From NCBI RefSeq assembly GCF_001678845.1, contig NZ_MAIQ01000007.1, positions 1 through 64,000 of the forward strand: a DNA stretch of 64,000 bases, read 5' to 3'. Below, piece after piece: positions 18,720 to 27,674 of this stretch (position 1 is its first letter; every line of letters begins with the position of its first letter). Under the pieces are notes generated by a model. That model had not been told where the DNA came from. It saw nothing but the letters and a program-made list of their open reading frames with translations, and ran no database searches. A program made the translations under genes and the position numbers. Source of the stretch: Christensenella intestinihominis. GTDB lineage: Bacteria > Bacillota > Clostridia > Christensenellales > Christensenellaceae.

Positions 18720-19687
18720 ATCAGGAAATTACGAAGTCTCAATTTAAAAATACGATGTTCGGCAAGTTTTTAAAATCATACGGGGGGCTGATTGTCGTCA
18801 TACTGGCAATGATGGTTTTCACCACCATTATCAATCCGGTTTTCTTAACAGGCAGTAACCTGCTGCAACTGCTTATTAATAACAATACAATCTTTCTGGC
18901 CGGCCTTGGCATGACGTTTGTCATCATCAGCGGCGGAATTGACCTTTCGCAGGGGGCCTTGGCGGCATTTGCCACAATGGTGTTGGCAATGCTCGTACAG
19001 GCAGGAGTACCGGGTTGGATTGCCATCCTGCTGACAATTGCCGCCGGCGGTTTGGTCGGAATCGTAAACGGCCTCATTGTGGCGTATGGGAAAATCCATT
19101 CCTTTATCGCAACGCTGGGCATGACGACAATTCTGCGGGGAATTGCGATTGCGTTCAATTCCGGATATCCGGTTTCCATTGCATCGGAAAGCGATGTTTT
19201 GCAATTTGGGAATGGAAATGTGTTGGGCGTATCCAATGTGCTGATTATTGCAATCGCAGCCTTTGTAATCTGCTGGTTTATTCTGAACAAGACCAATGTT
19301 GGACGGGATGTGTTTGCCGTAGGCGGAAATGCGGAAGCGGCTCGGTTTTCGGGAATCAGCGTACCCAAAACCACTGTATTTGCATTCGGGATGTCCGGTT
19401 TACTCACTGCCCTTGCCGGGGCTATTATGGCGACACGGATGTACTCGGGTGTGCCCTCCTGCGCCACCGCTCTTGAAACAGATGCCATCACGGCTGTTAT
19501 TATCGGCGGGACAAGCTTTACGGGCGGGGACGGGAACGTCACAGGCACCGTCTTTGGGACAATACTTCTGGCGGTGCTTATCAATTGTATGGTTATTTTG
19601 GGAATTTCGGAATGGCTTCAGAATGTCATATCCGGCGCGATCATTATCATCGCGGTCGTATGGGACCGGATTCGCCACAAAGGATGA
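18716..19687 (+). CDS. Sugar ABC transporter permease (RbsC type)
   Basis: Forms the membrane channel of the importer. The 323-aa hydrophobic protein has about ten predicted helices and the conserved cytoplasmic loop GRDVFAVGGNAEAARFSGI that contacts the ATPase, plus the C-terminal TGGDGNVTGTVFG segment of the family. ATG overlaps the ATPase stop (ATGA), indicating translational coupling. A terminator follows, ending the operon that began with the glycyl radical enzyme. Confidence 0.95.
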   Translation: MNQEITKSQFKNTMFGKFLKSYGGLIVVILAMMVFTTIINPVFLTGSNLLQLLINNNTIFLAGLGMTFVIISGGIDLSQGALAAFATMVLAMLVQAGVPGWIAILLTIAAGGLVGIVNGLIVAYGKIHSFIATLGMTTILRGIAIAFNSGYPVSIASESDVLQFGNGNVLGVSNVLIIAIAAFVICWFILNKTNVGRDVFAVGGNAEAARFSGISVPKTTVFAFGMSGLLTALAGAIMATRMYSGVPSCATALETDAITAVIIGGTSFTGGDGNVTGTVFGTILLAVLINCMVILGISEWLQNVISGAIIIIAVVWDRIRHKG

Positions 19688-19746
19688 GTATAAAAGGGAG
19701 AACCTGTGATTCCCTTTTTCAACGATATTGCACTTTTCCCGGAAGA

Positions 19747-19775
19747 AAAAATCCCTGCTGGCGGCAGGGATTTTT
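19747..19775. terminator. Bidirectional terminator
   Basis: Arms aaaaatccctgc and gcagggattttt give a stem with T runs on both strands. It serves the ABC operon on the plus strand and the lipoprotein gene on the minus strand. Confidence 0.85.
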
Positions 19776-19787
19776 ATGGCTATAATT

Positions 19788-20201
19788 TTATTTTTCCGGC
19801 CGCGTAACCGCTGGGGCGGGAACGTCGGCGATAAGCTTTTGGTTCGTCGAAAGGTCGAGCGTACAGGAAATGGCTGCAGACCCGTCGAGCACCAGCGTAT
19901 ACTCGCCGCCTGGCGTAAGCCCCGTAACCTCGACGGAAAATTCCCTGCCGCGCACATCCTGGAAGTTTTCGCAGTAAAGCTCGCCGCCGTCCGCGGAAAG
20001 GATTTTTAGTCCTACGCCGCCAATTACGGAAATTGTACCGTGGAAACCTATCGTCTCGCTGTCGCTTACGAATTGCCGTTCGTGAATCTCGGGAGCGCCC
20101 GAAAAAGAGATATGGATTTCGCTCCCCAAAGAAGTCCCGCATCCCATAATCAGCACTATGCATAATAAAACCGCTGTAAAAAGCGTTATCTGTTTTTTCA
20201 T
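19788..20201 (-). CDS. Small putative lipoprotein, unknown function
   Basis: A 137-aa protein with a signal peptide and lipobox LIMGC. The mature part is predicted beta-rich with a segment like a fibronectin or Ig-type strand pair (SVEVTGLTPGGEYTLVLDG), suggesting a surface-anchored beta-sandwich. I do not recognise the family. It converges with the sugar transporter operon and lies downstream of the orphan PTS permease without sharing an obvious role. The ribosome site ggaggttctt precedes the ATG. Confidence 0.7.
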   Translation of the reverse strand: MKKQITLFTAVLLCIVLIMGCGTSLGSEIHISFSGAPEIHERQFVSDSETIGFHGTISVIGGVGLKILSADGGELYCENFQDVRGREFSVEVTGLTPGGEYTLVLDGSAAISCTLDLSTNQKLIADVPAPAVTRPEK

Positions 20202-20291
20202 AAGAACCTCCGTGCTTTTCCATTAGTATAAAGCCGGGTTCTTACAAAACAACGTGGTTTTTTCTGAAATATTTCTTAACATAGGGCTAAT

Positions 20292-20323
20292 AAAAAAGAA
20301 GCGCGGGCCCGCGCTTCTTTTTT
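20292..20323. terminator. Perfect 32-bp palindromic terminator
   Basis: A run of A, then gaagcgcggg mirrored by cccgcgcttc and a run of T, gives a perfect inverted repeat. It ends the PTS IIC gene on the minus strand and could also work on the plus strand. Confidence 0.85.
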
Positions 20324-20348
20324 ATCTCCTGCCCTTCGCAGGCGGTTT

Positions 20349-21383
20349 TCATTTCATCATTTCGAGCTTCAAATCCTGTGGGCGAATCCACCCGGCGCGG
20401 CGCAGGATGGCCGCAAAAATCAGCGTAATAATGGTCGGGAGCACAAAGTGGACCAAAATAATTTCCAGAATCAGCATCGGCGCGGGTGTTGTGGGGCTCA
20501 TCGCCGCCCACGCGCCAAACTGCCCGACCAGGCCGGAGGTTCCCATGCCCGCGCCGGTCGGCGTGTTTGTCATCTGGAATACGATAGTTGAAATGGGGCC
20601 GACAATGGCCGACGCAATGATCGGCGGAAGCCAGATTTGCGGTCTGCGTAAAATGTTCGGCACTTGCAGCATAGAGGTTCCAAGCCCCTGCGCAAGAAGG
20701 CCGCCCCAGCCGTTTTCCTTAAAGCTCATGACCGCAAAACCGATCATATTGGCACAGCATCCGGCAACCGCCGCCCCGGCCGCGAGGCCGCTGATCCCCA
20801 TCATGATGCATAATGCGGCGCTGCTGATGGGAAGGGTAAGCGCCATACCCACGAGTACGGATACGATGATTCCCATCGGAAGCGGGGCGAGCACCGTTGC
20901 GGAATTGATGACTTCTCCAAGCCATGTCATAAACGTGCCCACCGGCGGCCCGACCAAAAGACCGACAAAGCCACCCGCGAGGATTGTTACGATCGGGGAT
21001 ACAATGATATCCACAGGGGTTTTACCGGCGACGAGCCGTCCGATCTCCGCGCCGACAAGGGCGGCGACATACGCGCCCACTGGGCCGCCCATTGCGTATC
21101 CAAACGCGCCGGTTGCGGCGGACGAGAAAATGACCAGCGGCTTGTTCTTGAGTCCGTAAGCGATTGCTACGCCAATTGCGGCGCCCACCACGGGCGATTG
21201 CGCGCTCAGCACCTCCGTAAACTGCGAAAGCACGGAGAGGCCGGGGATCGTGGCAAGCTGAGAGATAATCAGGCCGATAATCAGGCTTGAAAACAGGCCG
21301 AGCGCCATCGCGCCCATCCCGTCGATGAACCAGCGTTTTGCATATTTTTTGATGGCTGCCGTTGCATTGGAATTGTTTTGCAT
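20349..21383 (-). CDS. PTS-type sugar transporter subunit IIC (orphan)
   Basis: A 344-aa very hydrophobic protein, rich in Gly and Ala, resembling the PTS_EIIC_2 family of membrane permeases (about ten helices; GGPVGAYVAALVGAEIGRLV and PTGAGMGTSGLVGQFGAW are typical stretches). No IIA, IIB or HPr-like gene is nearby, so either it borrows these from elsewhere or it transports without phosphorylation. ATG 21383 follows gggagg; the frame from 21428 lacks a ribosome site. Substrate unknown. Confidence 0.8.
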   Translation of the reverse strand: MQNNSNATAAIKKYAKRWFIDGMGAMALGLFSSLIIGLIISQLATIPGLSVLSQFTEVLSAQSPVVGAAIGVAIAYGLKNKPLVIFSSAATGAFGYAMGGPVGAYVAALVGAEIGRLVAGKTPVDIIVSPIVTILAGGFVGLLVGPPVGTFMTWLGEVINSATVLAPLPMGIIVSVLVGMALTLPISSAALCIMMGISGLAAGAAVAGCCANMIGFAVMSFKENGWGGLLAQGLGTSMLQVPNILRRPQIWLPPIIASAIVGPISTIVFQMTNTPTGAGMGTSGLVGQFGAWAAMSPTTPAPMLILEIILVHFVLPTIITLIFAAILRRAGWIRPQDLKLEMMK

Positions 21384-21577
21384 AAAAAAATACCTCCCAA
21401 AAAGTTTAATATTTGTTGCAGACAGCAAATATCGGTACTTCTCGAGCGGTACGTATACCGGAAACAGTGTTTCACGACTCGGAAATCATGTGTCTTGAAC
21501 TGCACACGATACCAATCAGCGAGTTTTATTATACAGAAAAACAGATTTCATTGCAAGACGAAATTGTGAAAAAAAGC

Positions 21578-22909
21578 TCATGCTTTTTTCTTTGGTTTTT
21601 CCGGAAGGGGCAGGCGCACGGTGAACCGCGTTCCTTTCCCGAGCTTGCTTTCCACGGAAATTTCGCCGCCGCAGCTGTTTAGGATTTGCTTTACAAGCGC
21701 CAGCCCGAGGCCGTTTCCCTGCCTCGAATGCGATGGGTCTCCCTGGTAAAATTTTTCGAAAATGCGGGGGAGGGCCTCCTCGGAAATGCCCGTGCCGTTG
21801 TCCGCAATTTCCACCTTCGCAAAATTACCGTCCTTTTCGAGGCGAACCCACAGCACCCCGCCGTCGTGCGAAAATTTAATTGCGTTGGAGATAAGGTTGA
21901 TCCAAACCTGCTGGAGCATCTCTTCATTTCCCACATACATTACGCCCTGCATGTCAATATCGAGTTCGAGGTTCTTTTTGCTCCATTCGTTTTCCAGCAG
22001 GAGAATCGTTTTGCGGATTTGTTCGTCAAGGGAAAACTCCGTCTCCTGCTCGGGAATGGCCTGGTTTTCCAGGCGCGACAGCCGCAGCAAATTGGATGAC
22101 AGCTTCACAAGGCGGTCGCTTTCGCTGATAATCACGTCCGTATATTCGTCAAATTCCTCGCGGGTAAGGTCCTTTGATTTCAAAAGGCGCGCAAAGCCCT
22201 GTATGGAGGCAATCGGGGTTTTGAATTCATGCGAAACGTTGCTCACAAAATCCTTGCGCAAATATTCCATGTTTTTAAGCTCCCGCGTCATCAGGTTGAA
22301 GTGGTGCGCAAGCTGTCCCACCTCGTCGCACGATTCATAGTCGACCATGACGTCGAAATTTCCCTTGGCAACCTCTTTGGTCGCGCGCGTAAGCGTCTTC
22401 ACCGGTTTGGTAACCTGGGTTACGGCGACCATCATCAGCATTGCGCCGATGGTCGCGCAAAAGAACAGCGCCGTAATTGCGCTGCTGCGGAAATTTACCA
22501 ATTCGTTATTATCCGTATGCGGGGTCATAATCACATAGGAATCGCGCACATGAAGAAGCGCGTAAGGAAAAACGTTCCCTTCCTGCGACGCAAAATAAAC
22601 CGTATTTTGTTCAAGGGTGGAAAGCGTCTCATCGGTTACTCCCTTGGGAAGCGTGATTTTGTCCGCGTCGTAAACCCGGATGGAATAAAATGGATTGGAT
22701 ACCGTTTCAATGATTTCTTCCATGCCAAGGTCGGTATCGGCCAGCCGCACAATGTTGTTTGCGGTCGTCATAATCTGGGTCTTCATCTCATTTAAAATAG
22801 ATTTTTGCACGAACCCGGACGCAAGCAGCATCGCGGCAATGCATGCAACCAGCAGGATGCCGATAAAGACGAACATGAATTTTATCTGGATCGAGCGAAA
22901 ATGCCTCAT
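21578..22909 (-). CDS. Sensor histidine kinase
   Basis: A 443-aa membrane kinase. It has helices at about 10-33 and 152-176 enclosing an extracellular sensor of about 120 residues, a HAMP domain (about 177-230), the phospho-acceptor H227 in VSNVSHEFKTP, and a HATPase domain with NLISNAIKF (N box), DNGTGISEE (G1) and GNGLGLALVK (G2). The start overlaps the stop of the response regulator gene (ATGA). The signal is unknown. The pair is divergent from gadB, which raises the possibility that it senses acid or cell-envelope conditions and controls gadBC. Confidence 0.94.
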   Translation of the reverse strand: MRHFRSIQIKFMFVFIGILLVACIAAMLLASGFVQKSILNEMKTQIMTTANNIVRLADTDLGMEEIIETVSNPFYSIRVYDADKITLPKGVTDETLSTLEQNTVYFASQEGNVFPYALLHVRDSYVIMTPHTDNNELVNFRSSAITALFFCATIGAMLMMVAVTQVTKPVKTLTRATKEVAKGNFDVMVDYESCDEVGQLAHHFNLMTRELKNMEYLRKDFVSNVSHEFKTPIASIQGFARLLKSKDLTREEFDEYTDVIISESDRLVKLSSNLLRLSRLENQAIPEQETEFSLDEQIRKTILLLENEWSKKNLELDIDMQGVMYVGNEEMLQQVWINLISNAIKFSHDGGVLWVRLEKDGNFAKVEIADNGTGISEEALPRIFEKFYQGDPSHSRQGNGLGLALVKQILNSCGGEISVESKLGKGTRFTVRLPLPEKPKKKA

Positions 22910-23583
22910 ACGTACCGTTCCGCCTTATAGCCAAGCCCGCGAATCGTAATAATCCTGAATTCGGGGAGGTCCTCAAATTTTTCCCGCAGGCGCTTGATGT
23001 GTACGTCCACCGTGCGTTCGTCCGCTTCCGCGTCCATTCCCCAGATTTCGTCCATCAGCTGCTGGCGCGTAAAAATCTTTTTCGGATAGGAGAGCAGCTT
23101 GAAGAGCAGGTAAAACTCCTTTTTAGGCAGCTCGAACAGCTTGCCGTGCGCGCGCACCGTAAGGCTGTCGTAATCGAGCAATACGTCGTCGCCAATCTGC
23201 AGCCTGTGCTCGTTCGCAATGTTTGCCCGACGCAGCAGCGCCGCCACCCGCAGCAGCATTTCATCCATATCGATGGGCTTGACCATATAGTCGTCCGTCC
23301 CTACGAGAAAGCCTTTTTTCTTGTCCTCAAAGGTTTCCTTTGCGGTCACCATCAATACGGGCAGGGTAAACCCCGCGCTGCGCAGCTCTTCCACAAGCTC
23401 GTACCCGTCCATATTCGGCATCATGATGTCGCTGATCATGAGGTCGATATGCGTGGAGTCGAGGATAGAAAGCGCGGCCTCGCCGTCCTCGGCGTGGTAC
23501 ACCTCATATCCGCCCTGCTCAAGGTAGGCGGCCATCAGCCGCCTTAAATTTTTATCGTCTTCCACAACGAGTATGTGAAACAT
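22906..23583 (-). CDS. OmpR/PhoB-family response regulator
   Basis: A 225-aa protein with a receiver domain (phospho-acceptor D52 in MISDIMMPNMDG) and a C-terminal winged helix (EADERTVDVHIKRLREKFED). It should be phosphorylated by the kinase encoded next to it and bind tandem DNA repeats. ATG 23583 with a GGAG site 8 bases upstream is preferred; an in-frame GTG at 23592 would add three residues. Confidence 0.95.
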   Translation of the reverse strand: MFHILVVEDDKNLRRLMAAYLEQGGYEVYHAEDGEAALSILDSTHIDLMISDIMMPNMDGYELVEELRSAGFTLPVLMVTAKETFEDKKKGFLVGTDDYMVKPIDMDEMLLRVAALLRRANIANEHRLQIGDDVLLDYDSLTVRAHGKLFELPKKEFYLLFKLLSYPKKIFTRQQLMDEIWGMDAEADERTVDVHIKRLREKFEDLPEFRIITIRGLGYKAERYV

Positions 23584-23916
23584 AAAAAACACTCCGCATC
23601 AATCAAATTTGTTATTGCATTGCCCGGATAAAAAATAATAGTCGGGACAAAGGCTTTTTCCAATTCCAAGCCGTCCGGGCGATATCCCTTTTTTATAATA
23701 GTATAGCACTATTATGAATTGAAAATGAAGCCTTTTCCCATAAGAAACGGGAAACAGTACATGATTGGGATTTTTGACCGAAAAGGTAATAAATTAAAAT
23801 TCCCGCAAAGCCGTTTAGATTTTCCTGCCTGCGTTAAATATAGCATAGTTGTTCATGAACAGTTCACAAGCGTGAGCGCAGTCCAAAATCTATTACTAAT
23901 TTAGGAGTGATAAAAA
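23584..23916. promoter_or_regulatory. Divergent control region between the two-component system and gadB
   Basis: A 333-base AT-rich stretch without a credible gene. At 23850-23861 lies the perfect palindrome tgttcatgaaca, and gttca recurs 11 bases later (gttcac, 23862-23867), one helical turn apart as in OmpR-type sites. A candidate -10 (tatagc) lies just upstream. Binding by the neighbouring regulator is inference. Confidence 0.4.
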
Positions 23917-25317
23917 ATGTTACACACAAACAAACCCTTGAAAGAAGATAAAATCGTATCTCCCAACCTTGCAGTGTTCGAGGCAGATGAAGCAATGCCG
24001 AAAAATGCGCTGAATGAAAAATCGGTTCCGGCCGAAGTGGCGTACCGCCTCATCAAAGACGAACTGATCGACGAAGGAAACGCCCGGCAGAACCTCGCGA
24101 CCTTCTGCCAGACGTATATGGAACCCGAAGCGACGCAGCTGATGGCTGAAACCCTTGCGGTAAACGCCATCGACAAATCCGAATATCCGCAAATGACGGA
24201 AGTGGAAAACCGCTGCGTGAATATTATCGCAAATATCTGGAACGCGCCCGAAGGCGAGGCAATGGGAACCTCGACGGTAGGCTCCTCCGAAGCGTGCATG
24301 CTCGGCGGCATGGCAATGAAATTCCGCTGGCGCGATCTCGCTGAAAAGGCGGGCATTGACATCAATGCCAAGAAACCGAACCTCGTTATTTCCTCTGGCT
24401 ACCAGGTTTGCTGGGAAAAATTCTGTGTTTACTGGGATATCGAAATGCGCCTTGTGCCCCTCGATGAACAGCATATGAGCATGAATATGGATGTGGTAAT
24501 GGATTATGTCGACGATTATACAATCGGCATCGTGGGCATCCTCGGCATTACCTATACCGGCAAATTTGATGATATCAAGAAGCTCGACCAGCTTGTGGAA
24601 GAGCACAACAAGACGGCAAAGGTGCCGATTGGCATCCACGTAGACGGCGCTTCGGGCGGCCTTTTCGTACCGTTTGTCCACCCGGACCTCGAGTGGGATT
24701 TCCGTCTTAAGAACGTTCATTCCATCAATACATCCGGCCACAAATACGGCCTCGTATATCCCGGTATCGGCTGGGTACTGTGGAAGAATAAGGAATACCT
24801 GCCGGAACGCCTGATCTTCTATGTAAACTATCTGGGCGGTGAACAGCCGACTATGGCAATCAACTTCTCGCGTTCGGGAAGCCAGATTATCGGCCAGTAT
24901 TATATCTTTATGCGCTATGGCCTCGAGGGCCTCAAGCTCGTCCAGGGCCACACAAGGGACGTCGGCCTGCACCTGACGGAAGCCATCAAGGACTTTGGCA
25001 TATTTGAGATATATAACGACGGCAGCAACATCCCGGTCATCTGCTATAAGCTGAAAGACCCGGGCAAGCATAAATGGACGCTGTACGAACTGGCGGACAG
25101 GCTCGCAATGAAGGGCTGGCAGGTTCCGGCATATACGCTGCCCGAGAACATGACCAACGTCCTGATCCAGCGCTACGTTGTCCGCGCGGACCTCTCGTAC
25201 AACATGGCGGACTCGCTGATCCAGGATATGAAGATGGCAATCGAATACCTGGAGAAGAACACCAAGGAAGAAGCGCCCGGAAAGCAGAAGACAGGCGCGC
25301 AGGGCTTCACCCACTAA
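23917..25317 (+). CDS. gadB: Glutamate decarboxylase
   Basis: A PLP enzyme that converts glutamate plus a proton to GABA and CO2, consuming cytoplasmic protons. The 466-aa sequence matches bacterial GadB closely. The PLP lysine is K276 in TSGHKYGLVYPG, the same number as in the E. coli enzyme, and the HVDGASGG motif carrying the Asp that contacts the PLP ring nitrogen is intact. ATG 23917 is preceded by taggagtg. The antiporter gene follows 162 bases downstream, so the pair forms a complete glutamate-dependent acid resistance module. Confidence 0.96.
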   Translation: MLHTNKPLKEDKIVSPNLAVFEADEAMPKNALNEKSVPAEVAYRLIKDELIDEGNARQNLATFCQTYMEPEATQLMAETLAVNAIDKSEYPQMTEVENRCVNIIANIWNAPEGEAMGTSTVGSSEACMLGGMAMKFRWRDLAEKAGIDINAKKPNLVISSGYQVCWEKFCVYWDIEMRLVPLDEQHMSMNMDVVMDYVDDYTIGIVGILGITYTGKFDDIKKLDQLVEEHNKTAKVPIGIHVDGASGGLFVPFVHPDLEWDFRLKNVHSINTSGHKYGLVYPGIGWVLWKNKEYLPERLIFYVNYLGGEQPTMAINFSRSGSQIIGQYYIFMRYGLEGLKLVQGHTRDVGLHLTEAIKDFGIFEIYNDGSNIPVICYKLKDPGKHKWTLYELADRLAMKGWQVPAYTLPENMTNVLIQRYVVRADLSYNMADSLIQDMKMAIEYLEKNTKEEAPGKQKTGAQGFTH

Positions 25318-25383
25318 CTTTGGAAAGCCTGCGCCCAACGCATTTCTTCCCAAAGGGCAATCTGCAAAGCAAACAGGACCGGT

Positions 25384-25409
25384 TATCCGCGGCAGGAATG
25401 CCGCGGATA
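25384..25409 (+). repeat. Hairpin in the gadB-gadC gap
   Basis: Arms tatccgcggca and tgccgcggata pair perfectly over 11 bases. There is no T run directly after, so it may be a partial terminator or an mRNA processing or stability element that sets the GadB to GadC ratio. Confidence 0.65.
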
Positions 25410-25479
25410 CAGGTTCTAACATAAAAAATGAGAAAGAAAGAACACGGAAAAGAATCCCTTTTCCAAAGGAGGTAATGAT

Positions 25480-27033
25480 ATGAAAAGTGCTGCACCCGCC
25501 GCATCCGGCAAAAAGCATTTGACATTATTTGGATTTTTTGCAATCACGGCGTCCATGGTTATGACCGTGTACGAATATCCGACGTTTGCATCCTCCGGTT
25601 TTTCACTGGTATTTTTCCTGGTACTGGCAGGCATCCTGTGGTTCCTGCCGGTCGCAATGTCGTCCGCTGAAATGGCGACGGTAAAAGGGTGGGACACCGG
25701 CGGTGTCTATACCTGGTCGGGGAATATGCTCGGTGAAAAATGGGGCTTTGCAAATATATTCTTCCAGTGGTTCCAAATCACGGTAGGTTTCGTGACGATG
25801 ATCTATTTCATCCTCGGCGCGCTCTCCTATGTGCTCCACTGGGATGCACTCAACAATAATCCGGCAATCAAGTTCATCGGCGTACTGGTTATTTTCTGGG
25901 CGCTCACGTTCTCCCAGTTCAAGGGGACGAAGCTCACGGCAAAGATATCAAAAATCGGTTTTATATTCGGTATTATGATCCCTGCGATCGTGCTGTTCGC
26001 CCTTGCCATCGGTTTCTTTACAACAGGCGGCAAAAGCCTTGTGCCGCTTGATGCAAAGGCGCTGGTGCCGGACTTCACAAAGCTCAACACGCTGGTTGTG
26101 TTCGTGTCCTTCATCCTCGCCTATGCGGGCATAGAGGCCTCCGCGACACATGCCAACGAAATGAAAAACGTAAAGAAGGATTATCCTCTCGCGATCATCA
26201 TACTGGTTATCCTGGCGATTATCCTCAATACCATCGGCGGAACGTCCATCGCGGCGGTCGTGCCGGAAAGCCAGCTTGGCCTTTCCACCGGCGTAATCCA
26301 GGGCTTTGAAGGACTGGTGCACCACTTTGGAAGCGGTATGGACTGGATCGTCGGCATCATCGCAATCCTGATTGCGGTCGGCGTTATCGCGGAAGTATCC
26401 GCATGGGTGGTCGGCCCTTCCTGGGGCATGCTCGAAGCCGGTAAAAACGGGCTTCTCCCGAAGAAGCTGTCCGAGACGAACAAGCACGGCGTTCCGACCA
26501 AGTTCCTGCTTTTGCAGGGCGTGATCGTAACGATCTGGGCGGCAGTCCTGACGTTTGGCGGCGGCGGAAGCAACGTTTCGTTCTTCACGGCAATCTCTCT
26601 TACGGTCATTATTTACATCGTGGGTTATATCATCTTCTTCCTGGCCTATATTAAGCTGGCAAGGAAGCACAGCGACCTGCCGAGGGCGTTTGAAATCTCG
26701 AAGAAGAAGGGGGTCAAGCTGCTGATGGCCATCGTGGGCCTCATCATGTCGATCTTCGCACTGGTGATTTCCTTCGTTCCCCCGGCCCAGCTTACGGGCG
26801 CAAACGCATCCACGGAGTACCTGACAATCCTCATCATAAGCTTTGTCGTGGTGGTATTCATACCGTTTATCATATACCACTTCATGAGAAAGAAAAATCC
26901 GCTTCCAGCGGGCATGAAAATGCCTCCGGTACAGGATGACGAAGAGGATGCCGCGCAGCCGGCGCAGGCAGGCGCAGCCAGGGCTGCTGCAAGCACGGCG
27001 GCAAAGGGGCCGCAGAATCCACAAAACAAATAG
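25480..27033 (+). CDS. gadC: Glutamate:GABA antiporter
   Basis: An APC-family exchanger that imports glutamate and exports GABA. The 517-aa protein has about twelve hydrophobic helices. The N-terminal half contains the family pattern around MTVYEYPTFASSGFS and SAEMATVKGWDTGGVYTW. The C-terminal 60 residues are hydrophilic, as in E. coli GadC where the tail plugs the channel at neutral pH, although here the tail is rich in Ala, Gln and Pro rather than clearly similar. A strong aaaggagg precedes ATG 25480. A terminator follows. Confidence 0.93.
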   Translation: MKSAAPAASGKKHLTLFGFFAITASMVMTVYEYPTFASSGFSLVFFLVLAGILWFLPVAMSSAEMATVKGWDTGGVYTWSGNMLGEKWGFANIFFQWFQITVGFVTMIYFILGALSYVLHWDALNNNPAIKFIGVLVIFWALTFSQFKGTKLTAKISKIGFIFGIMIPAIVLFALAIGFFTTGGKSLVPLDAKALVPDFTKLNTLVVFVSFILAYAGIEASATHANEMKNVKKDYPLAIIILVILAIILNTIGGTSIAAVVPESQLGLSTGVIQGFEGLVHHFGSGMDWIVGIIAILIAVGVIAEVSAWVVGPSWGMLEAGKNGLLPKKLSETNKHGVPTKFLLLQGVIVTIWAAVLTFGGGGSNVSFFTAISLTVIIYIVGYIIFFLAYIKLARKHSDLPRAFEISKKKGVKLLMAIVGLIMSIFALVISFVPPAQLTGANASTEYLTILIISFVVVVFIPFIIYHFMRKKNPLPAGMKMPPVQDDEEDAAQPAQAGAARAAASTAAKGPQNPQNK

Positions 27034-27069
27034 AGCTACTGCCGGGCGAAAAAGAACTCCTCCGCCTGG

Positions 27070-27102
27070 AAAAGAGGCCGCGGGAATCCCGCGGTCTCTT
27101 TT
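27070..27102 (+). terminator. Rho-independent terminator after gadC
   Basis: Stem aaaagaggccgcggga pairs with tcccgcggtctctttt around a very short loop, ending in TTTT. Confidence 0.8.
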
Positions 27103-27148
27103 GTGTCGATATGCAGCCGTTTTTCCCGGATATGCAAAATCCGCAAAC

Positions 27149-27179
27149 AAAAAAACAGCCGGAATTTTCCGGCTGTTTT
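27149..27179 (-). terminator. Terminator of the cold-shock gene
   Basis: Arms aaaacagccggaa and ttccggctgtttt. On the minus strand it is followed by a run of T, 10 bases after the cold-shock stop codon. Confidence 0.85.
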
Positions 27180-27188
27180 CATTTCGGT

Positions 27189-27398
27189 TTAGAGTGCGCA
27201 CACGTTGCAAGCCCTTACCTTGTTGCTTCTCGCATCGATTTCCGTATCAAACGTAACCTGCTGTCCGTCGTTCAAAGCTTTATAGCCTTCCGTCTGGATC
27301 GCCGAGAAATGTACGAATACGTCCTCGCCTGTGCTGTCATTTGTAATGAAGCCATATCCTTTTTCTGCGTTAAACCATTTTACTGTACCATTATTCAT
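27189..27398 (-). CDS. Cold-shock protein (CspA/CspB family RNA chaperone)
   Basis: A 69-aa single cold-shock domain protein binding single-stranded RNA and DNA. RNP1 (KGYGFI) and RNP2 (VFVHF) are both intact, and the start [16 protein letters not shown] is typical. The C-terminus (RACNVCAL) carries two cysteines that most relatives lack. ATG 27398 is preceded by ggaggtaccaca. A leader of more than 100 bases with no gene lies upstream, as is common for csp mRNAs. Confidence 0.95.
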   Translation of the reverse strand: MNNGTVKWFNAEKGYGFITNDSTGEDVFVHFSAIQTEGYKALNDGQQVTFDTEIDARSNKVRACNVCAL

Positions 27399-27674
27399 TG
27401 TGGTACCTCCCAAAATAAAATTATATCCAATGCAAAAAGAAAAACCCCATATTTCTGTAAACCATGATGAACAACGATTTACACAAATACGAGGTCAATC
27501 AAATACATTAATACTTTATTACCATAACATAATGCCATAGCCTTGTCAATTCATTCCGGAAAATATATATATTTATTTTTTCAGGGAATCAGCGTATTTG
27601 CGGGGGATAAGTGCTACAATGAAAGAAAGAGACGGGAGAAAAATTATGAATACTATAAAGTTAGGGGAACCAAT

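Noticed and set aside
23920-25518. 532-codon minus-strand open frame opposite gadB
   Set aside because: Shadow of gadB; no recognisable protein features.
25948-27210. 420-codon minus-strand open frame opposite gadC
   Set aside because: Its sequence is Arg/His/Asp-rich nonsense complementary to a hydrophobic transporter gene.
27543-27674. TTG start that would lengthen the acyl ligase to 595 residues
   Set aside because: The extra residues look like translated promoter DNA and there is no ribosome site.
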